A stretch of DNA of 64,000 nucleotides from positions 186,001 to 250,000 of the forward strand of contig NZ_JALLIK010000110.1 of assembly GCF_023093595.1 (NCBI RefSeq), written 5' to 3'. Positions 51,146-59,113 of this stretch are shown here, in pieces (positions within the stretch are counted from its first letter, which is position 1; every line of letters starts with the position of its first letter). The notes beneath the pieces were generated by a model. The model saw nothing but the letters and a program-made list of their open reading frames with translations, had not been told where the DNA came from and made no database searches. A program made the translations under genes and the position numbers. The stretch comes from Thauera aromatica_A (GTDB lineage Bacteria; Pseudomonadota; Gammaproteobacteria; Burkholderiales; Rhodocyclaceae).

Positions 51146-51790
51146 ATGTCCCCTCGCCAAGCCGGATTCACCCTCGTCGAAATCGCCGTCGTGCTGCTGA
51201 TCATCGGCCTGCTGCTGAGCGGCGTCCTGAAAGGCCAGGCGCTGCTCGACAGCGCCCGGGTGAAGAACCTCGCGCAAGACTTCGCCAGCATTCCCGCGCT
51301 GATCCACGCCTACCAGGACAAGTACCGCGCGCTGCCCGGCGACGATGGCGCCGCGGTGCGCCACCTGTGCCTCGACGGCAGCGCATGCACGACAGCGGGC
51401 GACGGCAACGGCGCCATCGATGGCAGCTGGCATGCCGAGGGCGAAACCGAAACCTTCCGCCTGTGGCAGCACCTGCGCCTGGCCGAGCTCGCCGGCGGCA
51501 GTACGACCCCGACCGACCCCGGCTACCTGCCGCGCAATGCCTTCGGCGGCCGGATCGGCGTGCAGCGCGGCGGAGACGCGGCGGCGCTCGGCATTCCCGG
51601 CAGCCTGGTGGTGTGCTCGGCGGGGATTCCCGGCAAGCTCGTGCACCAGCTCGACCTCGGCGTCGATGACGGCGACCCCACGAGCGGCGCGATGCGCGCC
51701 GCCAGCGGCGAGATCGCCGCACCGACCCTCGTGTCGGCGACGAACCCGCTCGACGAAGCCGGCAGCTACACCGTCTGCGCCCGCTTGTAA
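51146..51790 (+). CDS. Prepilin-type pseudopilin
   Basis: 214 aa. Very short leader MSPRQAG then FTLVEIAVVLLIIGLLLSG with Glu at +5, the best pilin-like start in the cluster; AAGGAG precedes the ATG at 51146, so it is the most strongly translated gene here and perhaps the major subunit. The globular region contains AYQDKYRALPGDDG, typical of type II/IV minor pilins, and two Cys near 82 and 87. It is the last gene of the cluster and ends 28 bp before the convergent antiporter gene. Confidence 0.9.
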   Translation: MSPRQAGFTLVEIAVVLLIIGLLLSGVLKGQALLDSARVKNLAQDFASIPALIHAYQDKYRALPGDDGAAVRHLCLDGSACTTAGDGNGAIDGSWHAEGETETFRLWQHLRLAELAGGSTTPTDPGYLPRNAFGGRIGVQRGGDAAALGIPGSLVVCSAGIPGKLVHQLDLGVDDGDPTSGAMRAASGEIAAPTLVSATNPLDEAGSYTVCARL

Positions 51791-51818
51791 ACGTCTTCAG
51801 CCGTAGCGGTGCCTTCGT

Positions 51819-53792
51819 TCAGGACACCCCACCCAGCAGGCGCTGCTCAGCGGTTTCCAGCCCGCCCGGCAGGCCGAGCAGGACCACCACATCGCCCGCC
51901 TCGATACGCGTTTCCGCGCTGGGCGACAGGCCGCGGATGCCACGCCGGCGCACCGCCGAGACCGAAACGCCGAATTCGTCGAGGGCGAACTCGCCGAGCA
52001 CGCGCCCGACCACCGCCGCCCCCGGCGGCACCGTCACCGATCGCAGGCGGGCGCCACCGGCCTCGCCCGCTTCGCCGACATCGCTACTGCCATGGAAAAA
52101 ACCGCGCATCAGTGCGTAACGCTGGCTGCGGATGTCGCGAATGCGGCGCACGACGCGGTTAAGCGGCACCCCGATCAGCGCCAGGGCGTGGGAGGCGAGC
52201 ATGATGCTGCCTTCGAAGGCCTCGGGCACCACCTCCGCCGCCCCCGCCTGGGCGAGCTTCTCCATCTCGGCCTCGTCGCTGGCGCGCACCACCACCGGTA
52301 GATCGGGACGCAGCGCCTGGGCATGGTGGATCACCCGCAGTGCGGCCTCGGCTTCGGCGAAGGACACCACCAGCGCACTTGCACGCATGATCCCCGCCGC
52401 TGCCAGCGTTTCGCGCCGCGCCGCATCGCCATAGACCACGGTATCGCCCGCCGCCGCGGCCTCGCGCACGCGCTCGGGGTCGAGGTCGAGGGCGACGTAG
52501 CCGACCCCTTCCTGTTCCAGGAAGCGCGCCATGTACTGCCCGCTGCGGCCGTAACCGCAGATGATGATGTGTTTCTGGGTGTTGAGCGACTGCGCCGCCA
52601 CCCGGGTCAGCTCCATCGAGCGCAGCAGCCATTCGGAAGCCACGAAGCGCATCACCAGGCGGTCGCTGAGCTGCACGATCAACGGCGCGGCGAGCATCGA
52701 CAGCACCAGCGCCGCCACCGCCGCCTGCGCCAGGGGGTGCGGCATCAGCTCCAGGCCGAGGATCTGCGACAGCAGCACGAAGCCGAATTCGCCCCCCGCG
52801 CACAGCCACAGGCCGGTACGCATCGCGGTGCCGGGAGCGGCGCCGAAAGCGCGCGAAGCAGCGAACACGACGGCGAACTTGGCCGCCAGCAGCGCGCCGA
52901 GCAAGCCGAGCACGGCGGGCAGGTTGCGCACGATTTCCATGACGTCGAGGAGCATGCCGACGGTGACGAAGAACAGGCCGAGGAGGACGTCGCGGAAGGG
53001 CTTGATGTCCTCCTCGACCTGGTAGCGGTACTCGGTCTCGGAGATCAGCATCCCGGCCAGGAAAGCGCCCAGCGCCAGCGACAGCCCGACCCGTTCCGAC
53101 AGCCAGGCCAGCCCGAGCGTGATCAGCAGCACGTTGAGCATGAACAGCTCGGTCGAGCGCCGCCGCGCCACCAGGGTGAACCACCAGCGCATCAGGCGCT
53201 GGCCGAACACCAGCACCAACAGCAGCAGCACCACCGCTTTCAGCGCCGCGAGCGCGAGCGTGAACATCAGCTCTTCGGCCGGGCGCGACAGCGCCGGCAG
53301 CAGGATCAGCAGCGGCACCACGGCGATGTCCTGGAACAACAGCACGCCGATCACCTCGCGCCCATGGCGGCTGTCGAGCTCGAGACGGTCGGCGAGCAGC
53401 TTCGACAGGATCGCGGTCGACGACATCGCCAGCGTGCCGCCAAGGGCGAAGGCGGCGATCCAGCCCAGCCCGAGCAGCCGCCCGAGCACGGTGACCAGCG
53501 TGATGCTCGCCATCACCTGCACCAGCCCGAGGCCGAACACGATGCGCTTCATCGCGAACAGGCGCGGCAGCGAAAACTCGAGGCCGATCGAGAACATCAG
53601 GAACACCACGCCGAACTCGGCCAGGTGGCGCGCCCCGGCGGACTCCTGCATCAGGTTCAGCGCATGCGGCCCGCCGAGCGCGCCGACCAGCAGGTAGCCC
53701 AGCACCGGCGGCAGGTCGAGGCTGCGGAACAGGGCCACCACGACCACAGCGGCGGCCAGCAGCAGGACCACGAATTCGAGGGTATCGAGCAT
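51819..53792 (-). CDS. CPA2-family K+/H+ antiporter with TrkA-N and TrkA-C domains (KefB/YbaL-like)
   Basis: 657 aa. N-terminal Na+/H+ exchanger domain with 12-13 helices (about 1-380) including GVVFLMFSIGLEFSLPRL and LLFQDIAVVPLLILLP; a RCK/TrkA-N domain (about 395-510) with HIIICGYGRSGQYMARFLE (NAD-binding GxGxxG) and a TrkA-C domain (about 560-650). No KefF/KefG partner is adjacent. ATG 53792 was chosen over an upstream ATG because MLDTLEFVVLLLAAAV is the normal family start. Confidence 0.92.
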   Translation of the reverse strand: MLDTLEFVVLLLAAAVVVVALFRSLDLPPVLGYLLVGALGGPHALNLMQESAGARHLAEFGVVFLMFSIGLEFSLPRLFAMKRIVFGLGLVQVMASITLVTVLGRLLGLGWIAAFALGGTLAMSSTAILSKLLADRLELDSRHGREVIGVLLFQDIAVVPLLILLPALSRPAEELMFTLALAALKAVVLLLLVLVFGQRLMRWWFTLVARRRSTELFMLNVLLITLGLAWLSERVGLSLALGAFLAGMLISETEYRYQVEEDIKPFRDVLLGLFFVTVGMLLDVMEIVRNLPAVLGLLGALLAAKFAVVFAASRAFGAAPGTAMRTGLWLCAGGEFGFVLLSQILGLELMPHPLAQAAVAALVLSMLAAPLIVQLSDRLVMRFVASEWLLRSMELTRVAAQSLNTQKHIIICGYGRSGQYMARFLEQEGVGYVALDLDPERVREAAAAGDTVVYGDAARRETLAAAGIMRASALVVSFAEAEAALRVIHHAQALRPDLPVVVRASDEAEMEKLAQAGAAEVVPEAFEGSIMLASHALALIGVPLNRVVRRIRDIRSQRYALMRGFFHGSSDVGEAGEAGGARLRSVTVPPGAAVVGRVLGEFALDEFGVSVSAVRRRGIRGLSPSAETRIEAGDVVVLLGLPGGLETAEQRLLGGVS

Positions 53793-53845
53793 GAAGGCGT
53801 GAAGGAGCAGAAAATCCCGGGAGCGCCGGGCGGCATCCCGACTGT

Positions 53846-53853
53846 TATACAAT
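53846..53853. promoter_or_regulatory. Possible -10 region in the antiporter/kdsD divergent gap
   Basis: TATACAAT on the plus strand (TACAAT or TATACA as hexamer) lies 114 bp before kdsD; the same segment read on the minus strand gives TTGTATAAC near the antiporter start. No clear -35 was found for either direction. Confidence 0.35.
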
Positions 53854-53877
53854 CTCGGGCTCATGATGGAAGCCTGC

Positions 53878-53917
53878 GTCCGCTTAGGTCCGCTTAGGTC
53901 CGCTTACGTCCGATCAC
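53878..53917 (+). repeat. 10-bp tandem repeats upstream of kdsD
   Basis: GTCCGCTTAG occurs twice perfectly, then as GTCCGCTTAC and a fourth partial copy GTCCGATCAC, in exact 10-bp register. The array lies in the leader between a possible -10 and the kdsD ATG. A 10-bp period matches one helical turn; slippage is also possible. Confidence 0.8.
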
Positions 53918-53966
53918 GCCCGCACCCTGCCGCCGCCCCTTTCCGCCAGTCTAAAGCATCGATTTC

Positions 53967-54956
53967 ATGGACCCAACTCCCGCCCCCGCCGACAGCCGCG
54001 CGGTCGCGCTCGCCCGCCGCGTGCTGCGCATCGAGGCCGACGCCGTCGCCGCGCTGGCCGGGCGCATCGGCGCCGAATTCGAGCGCGCGGTCGACATCAT
54101 CCTGAAGCGCAACGGCCGGGTCATCGTCACCGGCATCGGCAAGTCCGGCCACATCGCGCGCAAGCTCGCTGCCACGCTGGCGAGCACCGGCACCCCCGCG
54201 TATTTCGTGCATGCGGCCGAAGCCGCCCACGGCGACCTCGGCATGATCACGCCCGAAGACGTGGTCATCGCCCTGTCGAACTCGGGCAGCAGCGAGGAAG
54301 TACTCACCATCGTGCCCCTGGTCAAGCGCCAGGGCGCGCGCCTGATCGCCATGACCGGCAAGGCGGACTCCCCCCTCGCACGCGAGGCCGACGCCCACCT
54401 CGAGGCGGCGGTCGCCGAGGAGGCCTGCCCGCTCAACCTCGCCCCCACCGCCAGCACCACCGCCGCCCTCGCGCTGGGCGACGCGCTCGCAGTCGCGCTG
54501 CTCGACGCGCGCGGCTTCGCCGCCGAGGACTTCGCCCGCTCGCACCCGGGCGGCGCCCTCGGGCGGCGCCTGCTCACCCATGTCGGCGACGTCATGCGCC
54601 CGGCGGCCTCGGTACCGATGGTCGCGGCCGAAGCGCCGCTCACCGCGGCACTGCTGGCGATGACCGCCGGCGGCATGGGCATGACCGCGGTCACCGGCAG
54701 CGACGGGCGACCGCAGGGCATCTTCACCGACGGCGACCTGCGCCGCGCCCTCGAAAAAGGCTGCGACGTGCGCAGCGCCCAGGTCGGCGCGGTGATGACC
54801 CGCGCTCCGCGCACCATCGGCCCGGCCGCACTCGCCGCCGAAGCGGCCGAAATCATGGAGCGCCAGCGCATCAGCCAGCTGTTGGTGGTCGATGCCGACG
54901 GCAGCCTGGTCGGCGCCCTAACCACCCACGACCTCATGCTCGCCAAGGTGATCTGA
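53967..54956 (+). CDS. kdsD: D-arabinose-5-phosphate isomerase
   Basis: First step of Kdo synthesis for LPS (ribulose-5-P to arabinose-5-P), 329 aa. SIS domain (about 35-190) with VTGIGKSGHIARK, ALSNSGSSEE and AEDFARSHPGGALGRRLL, then two CBS domains (about 205-325) with TDGDLRRAL. Its stop is directly followed by the lptC start; the usual kdsC between them is missing. Confidence 0.95.
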   Translation: MDPTPAPADSRAVALARRVLRIEADAVAALAGRIGAEFERAVDIILKRNGRVIVTGIGKSGHIARKLAATLASTGTPAYFVHAAEAAHGDLGMITPEDVVIALSNSGSSEEVLTIVPLVKRQGARLIAMTGKADSPLAREADAHLEAAVAEEACPLNLAPTASTTAALALGDALAVALLDARGFAAEDFARSHPGGALGRRLLTHVGDVMRPAASVPMVAAEAPLTAALLAMTAGGMGMTAVTGSDGRPQGIFTDGDLRRALEKGCDVRSAQVGAVMTRAPRTIGPAALAAEAAEIMERQRISQLLVVDADGSLVGALTTHDLMLAKVI

Positions 54957-55532
54957 TTGATCGACACCTGGCGCCTCTACCCGGTCCTCGCCCTGACTCT
55001 CCTGGCCGGGGCCTCGATGTGGCTCGAGCGGGCCACCCGCTCCGAGGAACAGGCCGGCGCGCGCGCGCAGAGCGGGCCGGATTTCATCGCCACACAAACC
55101 CGCGTCGTCGGCTTCGCCGAAGACGGCAGCCTGCGCTACGAACTGCTCGCCGAGCGCCTGGAACACGATCCCCGCGACGATGTCACCCGCCTCCAGCAGC
55201 CCCGCCTGCACCTGCACAGCGCGCAACGCGAGACCCGGATCAGCGCGCAGCGTGCCGACGTCTCGCCCGGAGGCGAACGCGTCGACCTGGCCGGCGAAGT
55301 CCACGTCCGCCGTTCCGGCACCGCCTCCGAGGCCCCGCTCGGTCTCGACTCCGACACCCTCACGGTATGGCCCGACGCCCACCGCGCGCACACCGACTCT
55401 CCGGTGCAACTGAGCCGCGGCGCTGCGCGCGCCACCGCGCTCGGCCTGCGCGCCGACAATCTGTTCGGCACGCTCGAACTGGTCGGTGAAGTGCGCTCCA
55501 CCTTTCCGCGCCGTCAAGGACCCCCCTCATGA
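54957..55532 (+). CDS. lptC: LPS export ABC transporter periplasmic protein LptC
   Basis: 191 aa. Short cytoplasmic start, one membrane helix (about 6-22), then an OstA-like beta-jellyroll with SLRYELLAERLEHDP and VDLAGEVHV, GLRADNLFGTLELVGEVR near the end. The start is TTG at the base immediately after the kdsD stop, with AAGG 9 nt upstream, implying coupled translation. Assigned by fold pattern and position before lptA. Confidence 0.9.
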   Translation: MIDTWRLYPVLALTLLAGASMWLERATRSEEQAGARAQSGPDFIATQTRVVGFAEDGSLRYELLAERLEHDPRDDVTRLQQPRLHLHSAQRETRISAQRADVSPGGERVDLAGEVHVRRSGTASEAPLGLDSDTLTVWPDAHRAHTDSPVQLSRGAARATALGLRADNLFGTLELVGEVRSTFPRRQGPPS

Positions 55533-56074
55533 AACATCTGCTTGCCGCCGCCCTCGCTGCCTGCGTTGCCTGCGCCGCCCCCGCCTTCGCGGAGCGGAGC
55601 GACCGCGAGCAGCCGGTCAATATCGAAGCCGACCGCCTCACCGTCGACGACCGTAACAAGGTGCATGTCTTCGAAGGCAACGTCGTCCTCACCCAGGGCA
55701 CCCTCAGCATCCGCGGCGACAAGCTGGTCGTCACCCAGGACGCCGCCGGCTTCCAGAACGGCGTCGCCACCGCCGCCGGGGAACGTCTCGCCAGTTTCCG
55801 CCAACGCCGCGAAGGCAGCGCCGAATACGTCGAAGGCGAAGCCGAACGCATCGAATACGACAGCCGCACCGAGCAGGCCCGCCTGTTCAACCGCGCCCGG
55901 GTCCGCAGCGGCGGCGACCAGGTCAGTGGCCACTACATCGAATACGACGCGATCACCGAAAACTATCTCGCCACCAACGCGCCGCAGGCGGGAAGCCCCG
56001 GCACGGCCCCGGGCGGGCGCGTGCGCGCCGTGATCCAGCCCAAGAACGACGGCCAGCCCGCGGGCGCGCAGTAA
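55529..56074 (+). CDS. lptA: LPS transport periplasmic protein LptA
   Basis: 181 aa with signal peptide (1-22, APAFA-E). The OstA domain begins QPVNIEADRLTVDDRNKVHVFEGNVVLTQG in parts (NIEADRLTVDD, FEGNVVLTQGTLSIRGDKL). It forms the periplasmic LPS bridge. ATGA overlap with lptC. lptB, which normally follows, is absent; an enoyl-CoA hydratase gene comes next. Confidence 0.95.
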   Translation: MKHLLAAALAACVACAAPAFAERSDREQPVNIEADRLTVDDRNKVHVFEGNVVLTQGTLSIRGDKLVVTQDAAGFQNGVATAAGERLASFRQRREGSAEYVEGEAERIEYDSRTEQARLFNRARVRSGGDQVSGHYIEYDAITENYLATNAPQAGSPGTAPGGRVRAVIQPKNDGQPAGAQ

Positions 56075-56106
56075 GCGGCCACGACATCCATCACCCAGGA
56101 GGAAGC

Positions 56107-56883
56107 ATGACTTTCGAACTCATCATCGCCGAGCAGCGGGGCCGGGTCGGCCTCATCACCCTGAACCGGCCCCAGGCCATGAATGCGCTCAACGACCAGG
56201 TGGTGAACGAAATCACCGCCGCGCTCAACGACTTCGAGGCCGACGACAACATCGGTGCGATCGTCATCACCGGCTCGGACAAGGCCTTCGCCGCGGGCGC
56301 CGACATCGGCGCGATGGCCCAGTTCTCCTATATGGACGCCTACAAGAGCGAGTACATCACGCGCAACTGGGAGCGGGTCAAGACCTGCCGCAAGCCGGTG
56401 ATCGCCGCAGTGGCCGGCTTCGCCCTGGGCGGCGGCTGCGAACTGGCGATGATGTGCGACATCATCATCGCCGCCGACAGCGCGAAGTTCGGCCAGCCCG
56501 AAGTCAAGCTCGGCATCCTCCCCGGCGCCGGCGGCACCCAGCGCCTGCCGCGCGCGGTCGGCAAGGCCAAGGCGATGGACCTGTGCCTGAGCGCGCGCCT
56601 GATGGACGCGACCGAGGCCGAGCGCGCCGGCCTGGTGTCGCGGGTGGTTCCTGCCGACAAACTGCTCGACGAGGCGCTCGCCGCCGCCGCCACCATCGCC
56701 GGCTTCTCCCTGCCGGTGGTCATGATGATCAAGGAGTCGATCGGGCGGGCGTTCGAAAGCGGCCTCAACGAAGGCCTGCTGTTCGAGCGCCGGGTATTCC
56801 ACGCCGCCTTCGCGCTCAACGACCAGAAAGAAGGGATGGCCGCCTTCGTCGAGAAGCGCAAGCCGAACTTCCGCCACGATTGA
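56107..56883 (+). CDS. Enoyl-CoA hydratase
   Basis: 258-aa crotonase. Oxyanion-hole motifs AFAAGADIGAM and GFALGGGCELAMMCD; the catalytic Glu pair lies in GGCELA and FGQPEVKLGILPGAGGTQRL. Closest in pattern to short-chain FadB-type/PaaF enoyl-CoA hydratases. AGGAGGAAGC precedes the ATG, so it is independently well translated. It lies 32 bp after lptA; whether it is co-transcribed with LPS genes or serves PHA/fatty-acid metabolism with the next gene is unknown. Confidence 0.92.
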   Translation: MTFELIIAEQRGRVGLITLNRPQAMNALNDQVVNEITAALNDFEADDNIGAIVITGSDKAFAAGADIGAMAQFSYMDAYKSEYITRNWERVKTCRKPVIAAVAGFALGGGCELAMMCDIIIAADSAKFGQPEVKLGILPGAGGTQRLPRAVGKAKAMDLCLSARLMDATEAERAGLVSRVVPADKLLDEALAAAATIAGFSLPVVMMIKESIGRAFESGLNEGLLFERRVFHAAFALNDQKEGMAAFVEKRKPNFRHD

Positions 56884-56943
56884 GCGGAGCCCGGGGGCCT
56901 GGCTGGAGGCTGACAGCCGATTGGCACAACCAATCGGTTTTCA

Positions 56944-56958
56944 TTGTGCGATGCACAA
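56944..56958. promoter_or_regulatory. Upstream operator-like palindrome of the phasin promoter
   Basis: TTGTGC-GAT-GCACAA is a perfect 6-bp inverted repeat ending 7 bp before the -35 hexamer. Its core TGCGATGCA reappears reverse-complemented at 57005-57013. PhaR-type PHA regulators are known to bind TGC-rich repeats near phasin genes in several bacteria, which makes PhaR the likely ligand (inference). Confidence 0.5.
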
Positions 56959-56965
56959 ACTTCCC

Positions 56966-56993
56966 TTGACAGTGCGGTGCGGGGCCGTATAAT
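56966..56993 (+). promoter_or_regulatory. Near-consensus sigma-70 promoter of the phasin gene
   Basis: TTGACA (56966-56971), 16-bp spacer, TATAAT (56988-56993): both hexamers are perfect. Expected transcription start is near 57000. This is the strongest promoter seen in the window, fitting a highly expressed granule protein. Confidence 0.88.
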
Positions 56994-57004
56994 CCACATC
57001 ATGT

Positions 57005-57013
57005 TGCATCGCA
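57005..57013. promoter_or_regulatory. Downstream operator-like half of the phasin promoter
   Basis: TGCATCGCA is the exact reverse complement of the core of the upstream palindrome, placed just after the expected transcription start. A repressor bound to both sites would bracket the promoter. Confidence 0.45.
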
Positions 57014-57060
57014 GCAAAGTCATTTCCCAGCTGCAGCAGACTTTCACCAAGGAGAGCCCC

Positions 57061-57627
57061 ATGAGCACTTTCATCACCCCCGAGCAGTTCGCCAGCACCA
57101 ACAAGGCCGGCATCGAAACGCTGCTGACCCTGGCCAACGCCGCCTTCGCCAGCGCCGAGCGCCTGGCCGCCCTGAACCTGAACACCGCCCGTTCGATCCT
57201 GGAAGACGGCGTCGCCAACACCAAGGCCCTGCTCGGCGCCAAGGACGTGCAGGAACTGGTGAGCCTGCAGGCTGCGCTGGCCCAGCCGATCGTCGAGAAA
57301 GCCGTCGCCTACGCGCGCAGCGTCTATGAAATCACCTCGCAGAGCCAGGAAGAAGTCTCGAAGGTGATGGAGAGCCAGGTCGCCGAGCTGAACAAGGGTG
57401 TCGCCAGCGCGCTCGACAACGCTGCCAAGTCCGCCCCCGCCGGCTCCGACGTCGCCGTCGCCGCGGTGAAGTCGGCGATCGCCGCCGCCAACAGCGCCTA
57501 CGACAACATGAGCAAGGCCGCCAAGCAGGTCGCCGAGATCGCCGAAGCCAACGTGGCCGCCGCGACCAACGCCACCGTCAAGGCGGTCAGCTCCGGCGCC
57601 AAGGCTGCGGCCAAGAAAGCCGCCTGA
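57061..57627 (+). CDS. phaP: Phasin (PHA granule-associated protein)
   Basis: 188-aa amphipathic, Ala-rich, helical protein of the phasin family. MSTFITPEQFASTNKAGIETLL is the typical start (seen as ITPEQFASTNKAGIE), with SAERLAALNLN and AEIAEANVAAATNATVKA, and a KAAAKKAA tail. It coats polyhydroxyalkanoate granules. AAGGAG precedes ATG 57061. An in-frame ATG at 57001 coincides with the predicted transcription start, so a longer leaderless form is possible but less likely. PHA synthase genes are not in the window. Confidence 0.93.
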   Translation: MSTFITPEQFASTNKAGIETLLTLANAAFASAERLAALNLNTARSILEDGVANTKALLGAKDVQELVSLQAALAQPIVEKAVAYARSVYEITSQSQEEVSKVMESQVAELNKGVASALDNAAKSAPAGSDVAVAAVKSAIAAANSAYDNMSKAAKQVAEIAEANVAAATNATVKAVSSGAKAAAKKAA

Positions 57628-57647
57628 TCGCTTCGGCAGCCGGATCG

Positions 57648-57676
57648 AAGAAGGCCCCGCATCGCGGGGCCTTCTT
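57648..57676. terminator. Bidirectional terminator between phasin and plsC-like gene
   Basis: AAGAAGGCCCCGC-ATC-GCGGGGCCTTCTT is a perfect 13-bp stem with a 3-nt loop, with A/T-rich arms on both sides. It can terminate phaP and the convergent acyltransferase gene. Confidence 0.88.
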
Positions 57677-57691
57677 GCGTTCACCCGGCAC

Positions 57692-58453
57692 CTAATCCGG
57701 CGCCCGAGCCGCTGCCTCCGCCCGGGTATCCGCCCCGGCATAGTGGTGGCCGAACAAGCGCCGCATCTCGCCTTCGATCCATTCTTCGGCGCGGCGGTTG
57801 ATCTCCTCCGCCTTCACGCCCTTGACCTCGATCAGCGGACCGATGCTGACGGTGATCTCTCCCGGGCGCTTGACGAAGGCGTTGCGCCGCCAGAACTCGC
57901 CGGCATTGTGGGCCACCGGCACCACCGGCACTCCGGCACGCTTGGCGAGGATCGCGCCTCCCGGCTTGTAACGCCGCACCACGCCGGGTGCAACCCGCGT
58001 GCCTTCGGGGAAGACGGCTACCCACAAGCCTTCGTGGAGGCGCTTCCGGCCCTGTTCGACCACCTGTGACAAGGCGTCCTTACCGGCCGCACGGTCGATC
58101 GCGATCCCCGGAATCCTTCCCAGCGCCCAGCCAAAAAAGGGCACGCGCAGCAGTTCGCGCTTGAGCACGTAGCACAGCGGCGGAAAGATCTGCTGCAGCG
58201 CGATCGTCTCCCACGCCGACTGGTGCTTGGACAGGATCACCGCCGGGCCGGCGGGAATGTTCTCGGCGCCGATCACCCGGTAGCGGATCCCCAGCACATG
58301 GCGGACCACCCACATCATCAGCGGCACCCAGGACGTGATCAGGCGGTGACGGGTCATCGGCGGCAGCCAGAAGATCAGGATCGCAAGCACTGCGTAAGGC
58401 ACGGTGATGACGGCGAGCAGGACCGCGAACAGAAAGGAGCGAAGCAGATGCAC
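57692..58453 (-). CDS. plsC: 1-acyl-sn-glycerol-3-phosphate acyltransferase-like protein
   Basis: 253 aa. One or two N-terminal helices (about 5-35), then the acyltransferase motif KHQSAWE (the H-x4-D/E form common in betaproteobacteria) and VFPEGTRVAPG. It acylates lysophosphatidate or a similar lysolipid. Two GTG starts are possible (58462, 58453); I prefer 58453 because GGAG lies 8 nt ahead and the protein then begins MHLLRSFLF. Last gene of the corC-lnt-glyQS-gmhB run. Confidence 0.9.
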   Translation of the reverse strand: MHLLRSFLFAVLLAVITVPYAVLAILIFWLPPMTRHRLITSWVPLMMWVVRHVLGIRYRVIGAENIPAGPAVILSKHQSAWETIALQQIFPPLCYVLKRELLRVPFFGWALGRIPGIAIDRAAGKDALSQVVEQGRKRLHEGLWVAVFPEGTRVAPGVVRRYKPGGAILAKRAGVPVVPVAHNAGEFWRRNAFVKRPGEITVSIGPLIEVKGVKAEEINRRAEEWIEGEMRRLFGHHYAGADTRAEAAARAPD

Positions 58454-58547
58454 GGGGAGCACTCCGTGGGAGGATGGGCAGGACGCGGCGCCCGCGGCAG
58501 GGGCGGGCGCGACCGGCGGGGCGTGCGGACGGGACGGCCCGCCCGGC

Positions 58548-59081
58548 TCAGGTGGTGAGTTCGGTGGCGATGGCGTCGAGATCGGGGTAGATCAGGGTGC
58601 CGGCAGGCAGGTCCGGGTTTTCGCGGGTCAGCTGCCCCTTGCCGGTGAGCACCAGGTAGGGCGTGCACCCGACCGCGGCGCCGGCCTGCAGGTCGCGCAG
58701 GCTGTCGCCGACACAGGGCACCTTGTGCAGGTCGACGTTGAAGCGCTCGGCGATCTGCAGGAACAGGCCCGGCCTGGGCTTGCGGCAATCGCAGGTGGAA
58801 TCCGCCGGATGCGGGCAGAAGAAGATCGCATCGAGACGGCCGCCGATCTGGGCGAGGCTCTTCACCATCTTGTCGTTGATCGCGTTCAGCGTGTCCATGC
58901 CGAACAGGCCGCGGCCGACCCCGGACTGGTTCGAGGCCACGACCACGCGCCAGCCCCACTGGTTCAGGCGCGCGATCGCCTCGAGCGAGCCGGGAATCGG
59001 CTTCCACTCTTCGGGCGACTTGATGAACTGCTCGGAATCGAAATTGATGACCCCGTCGCGGTCGAGAATGATGAGCTTCAT
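58548..59081 (-). CDS. gmhB: D-glycero-beta-D-manno-heptose-1,7-bisphosphate 7-phosphatase
   Basis: HAD-family phosphatase of LPS heptose synthesis, 177 aa. Motif I LDRDGVIN, VASNQSGVGRGLF, the structural zinc site CPHPADSTCDCRKP, and KPRPGLFLQ, VGDSLRDLQAG. The zinc loop separates GmhB from other HAD enzymes. ATG 59081. It lies between glyS and the acyltransferase gene, a conserved order. Confidence 0.95.
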   Translation of the reverse strand: MKLIILDRDGVINFDSEQFIKSPEEWKPIPGSLEAIARLNQWGWRVVVASNQSGVGRGLFGMDTLNAINDKMVKSLAQIGGRLDAIFFCPHPADSTCDCRKPRPGLFLQIAERFNVDLHKVPCVGDSLRDLQAGAAVGCTPYLVLTGKGQLTRENPDLPAGTLIYPDLDAIATELTT

Positions 59082-59113
59082 CGGCAACCTCCGTGATGCG
59101 GACCGCGTTCCGG

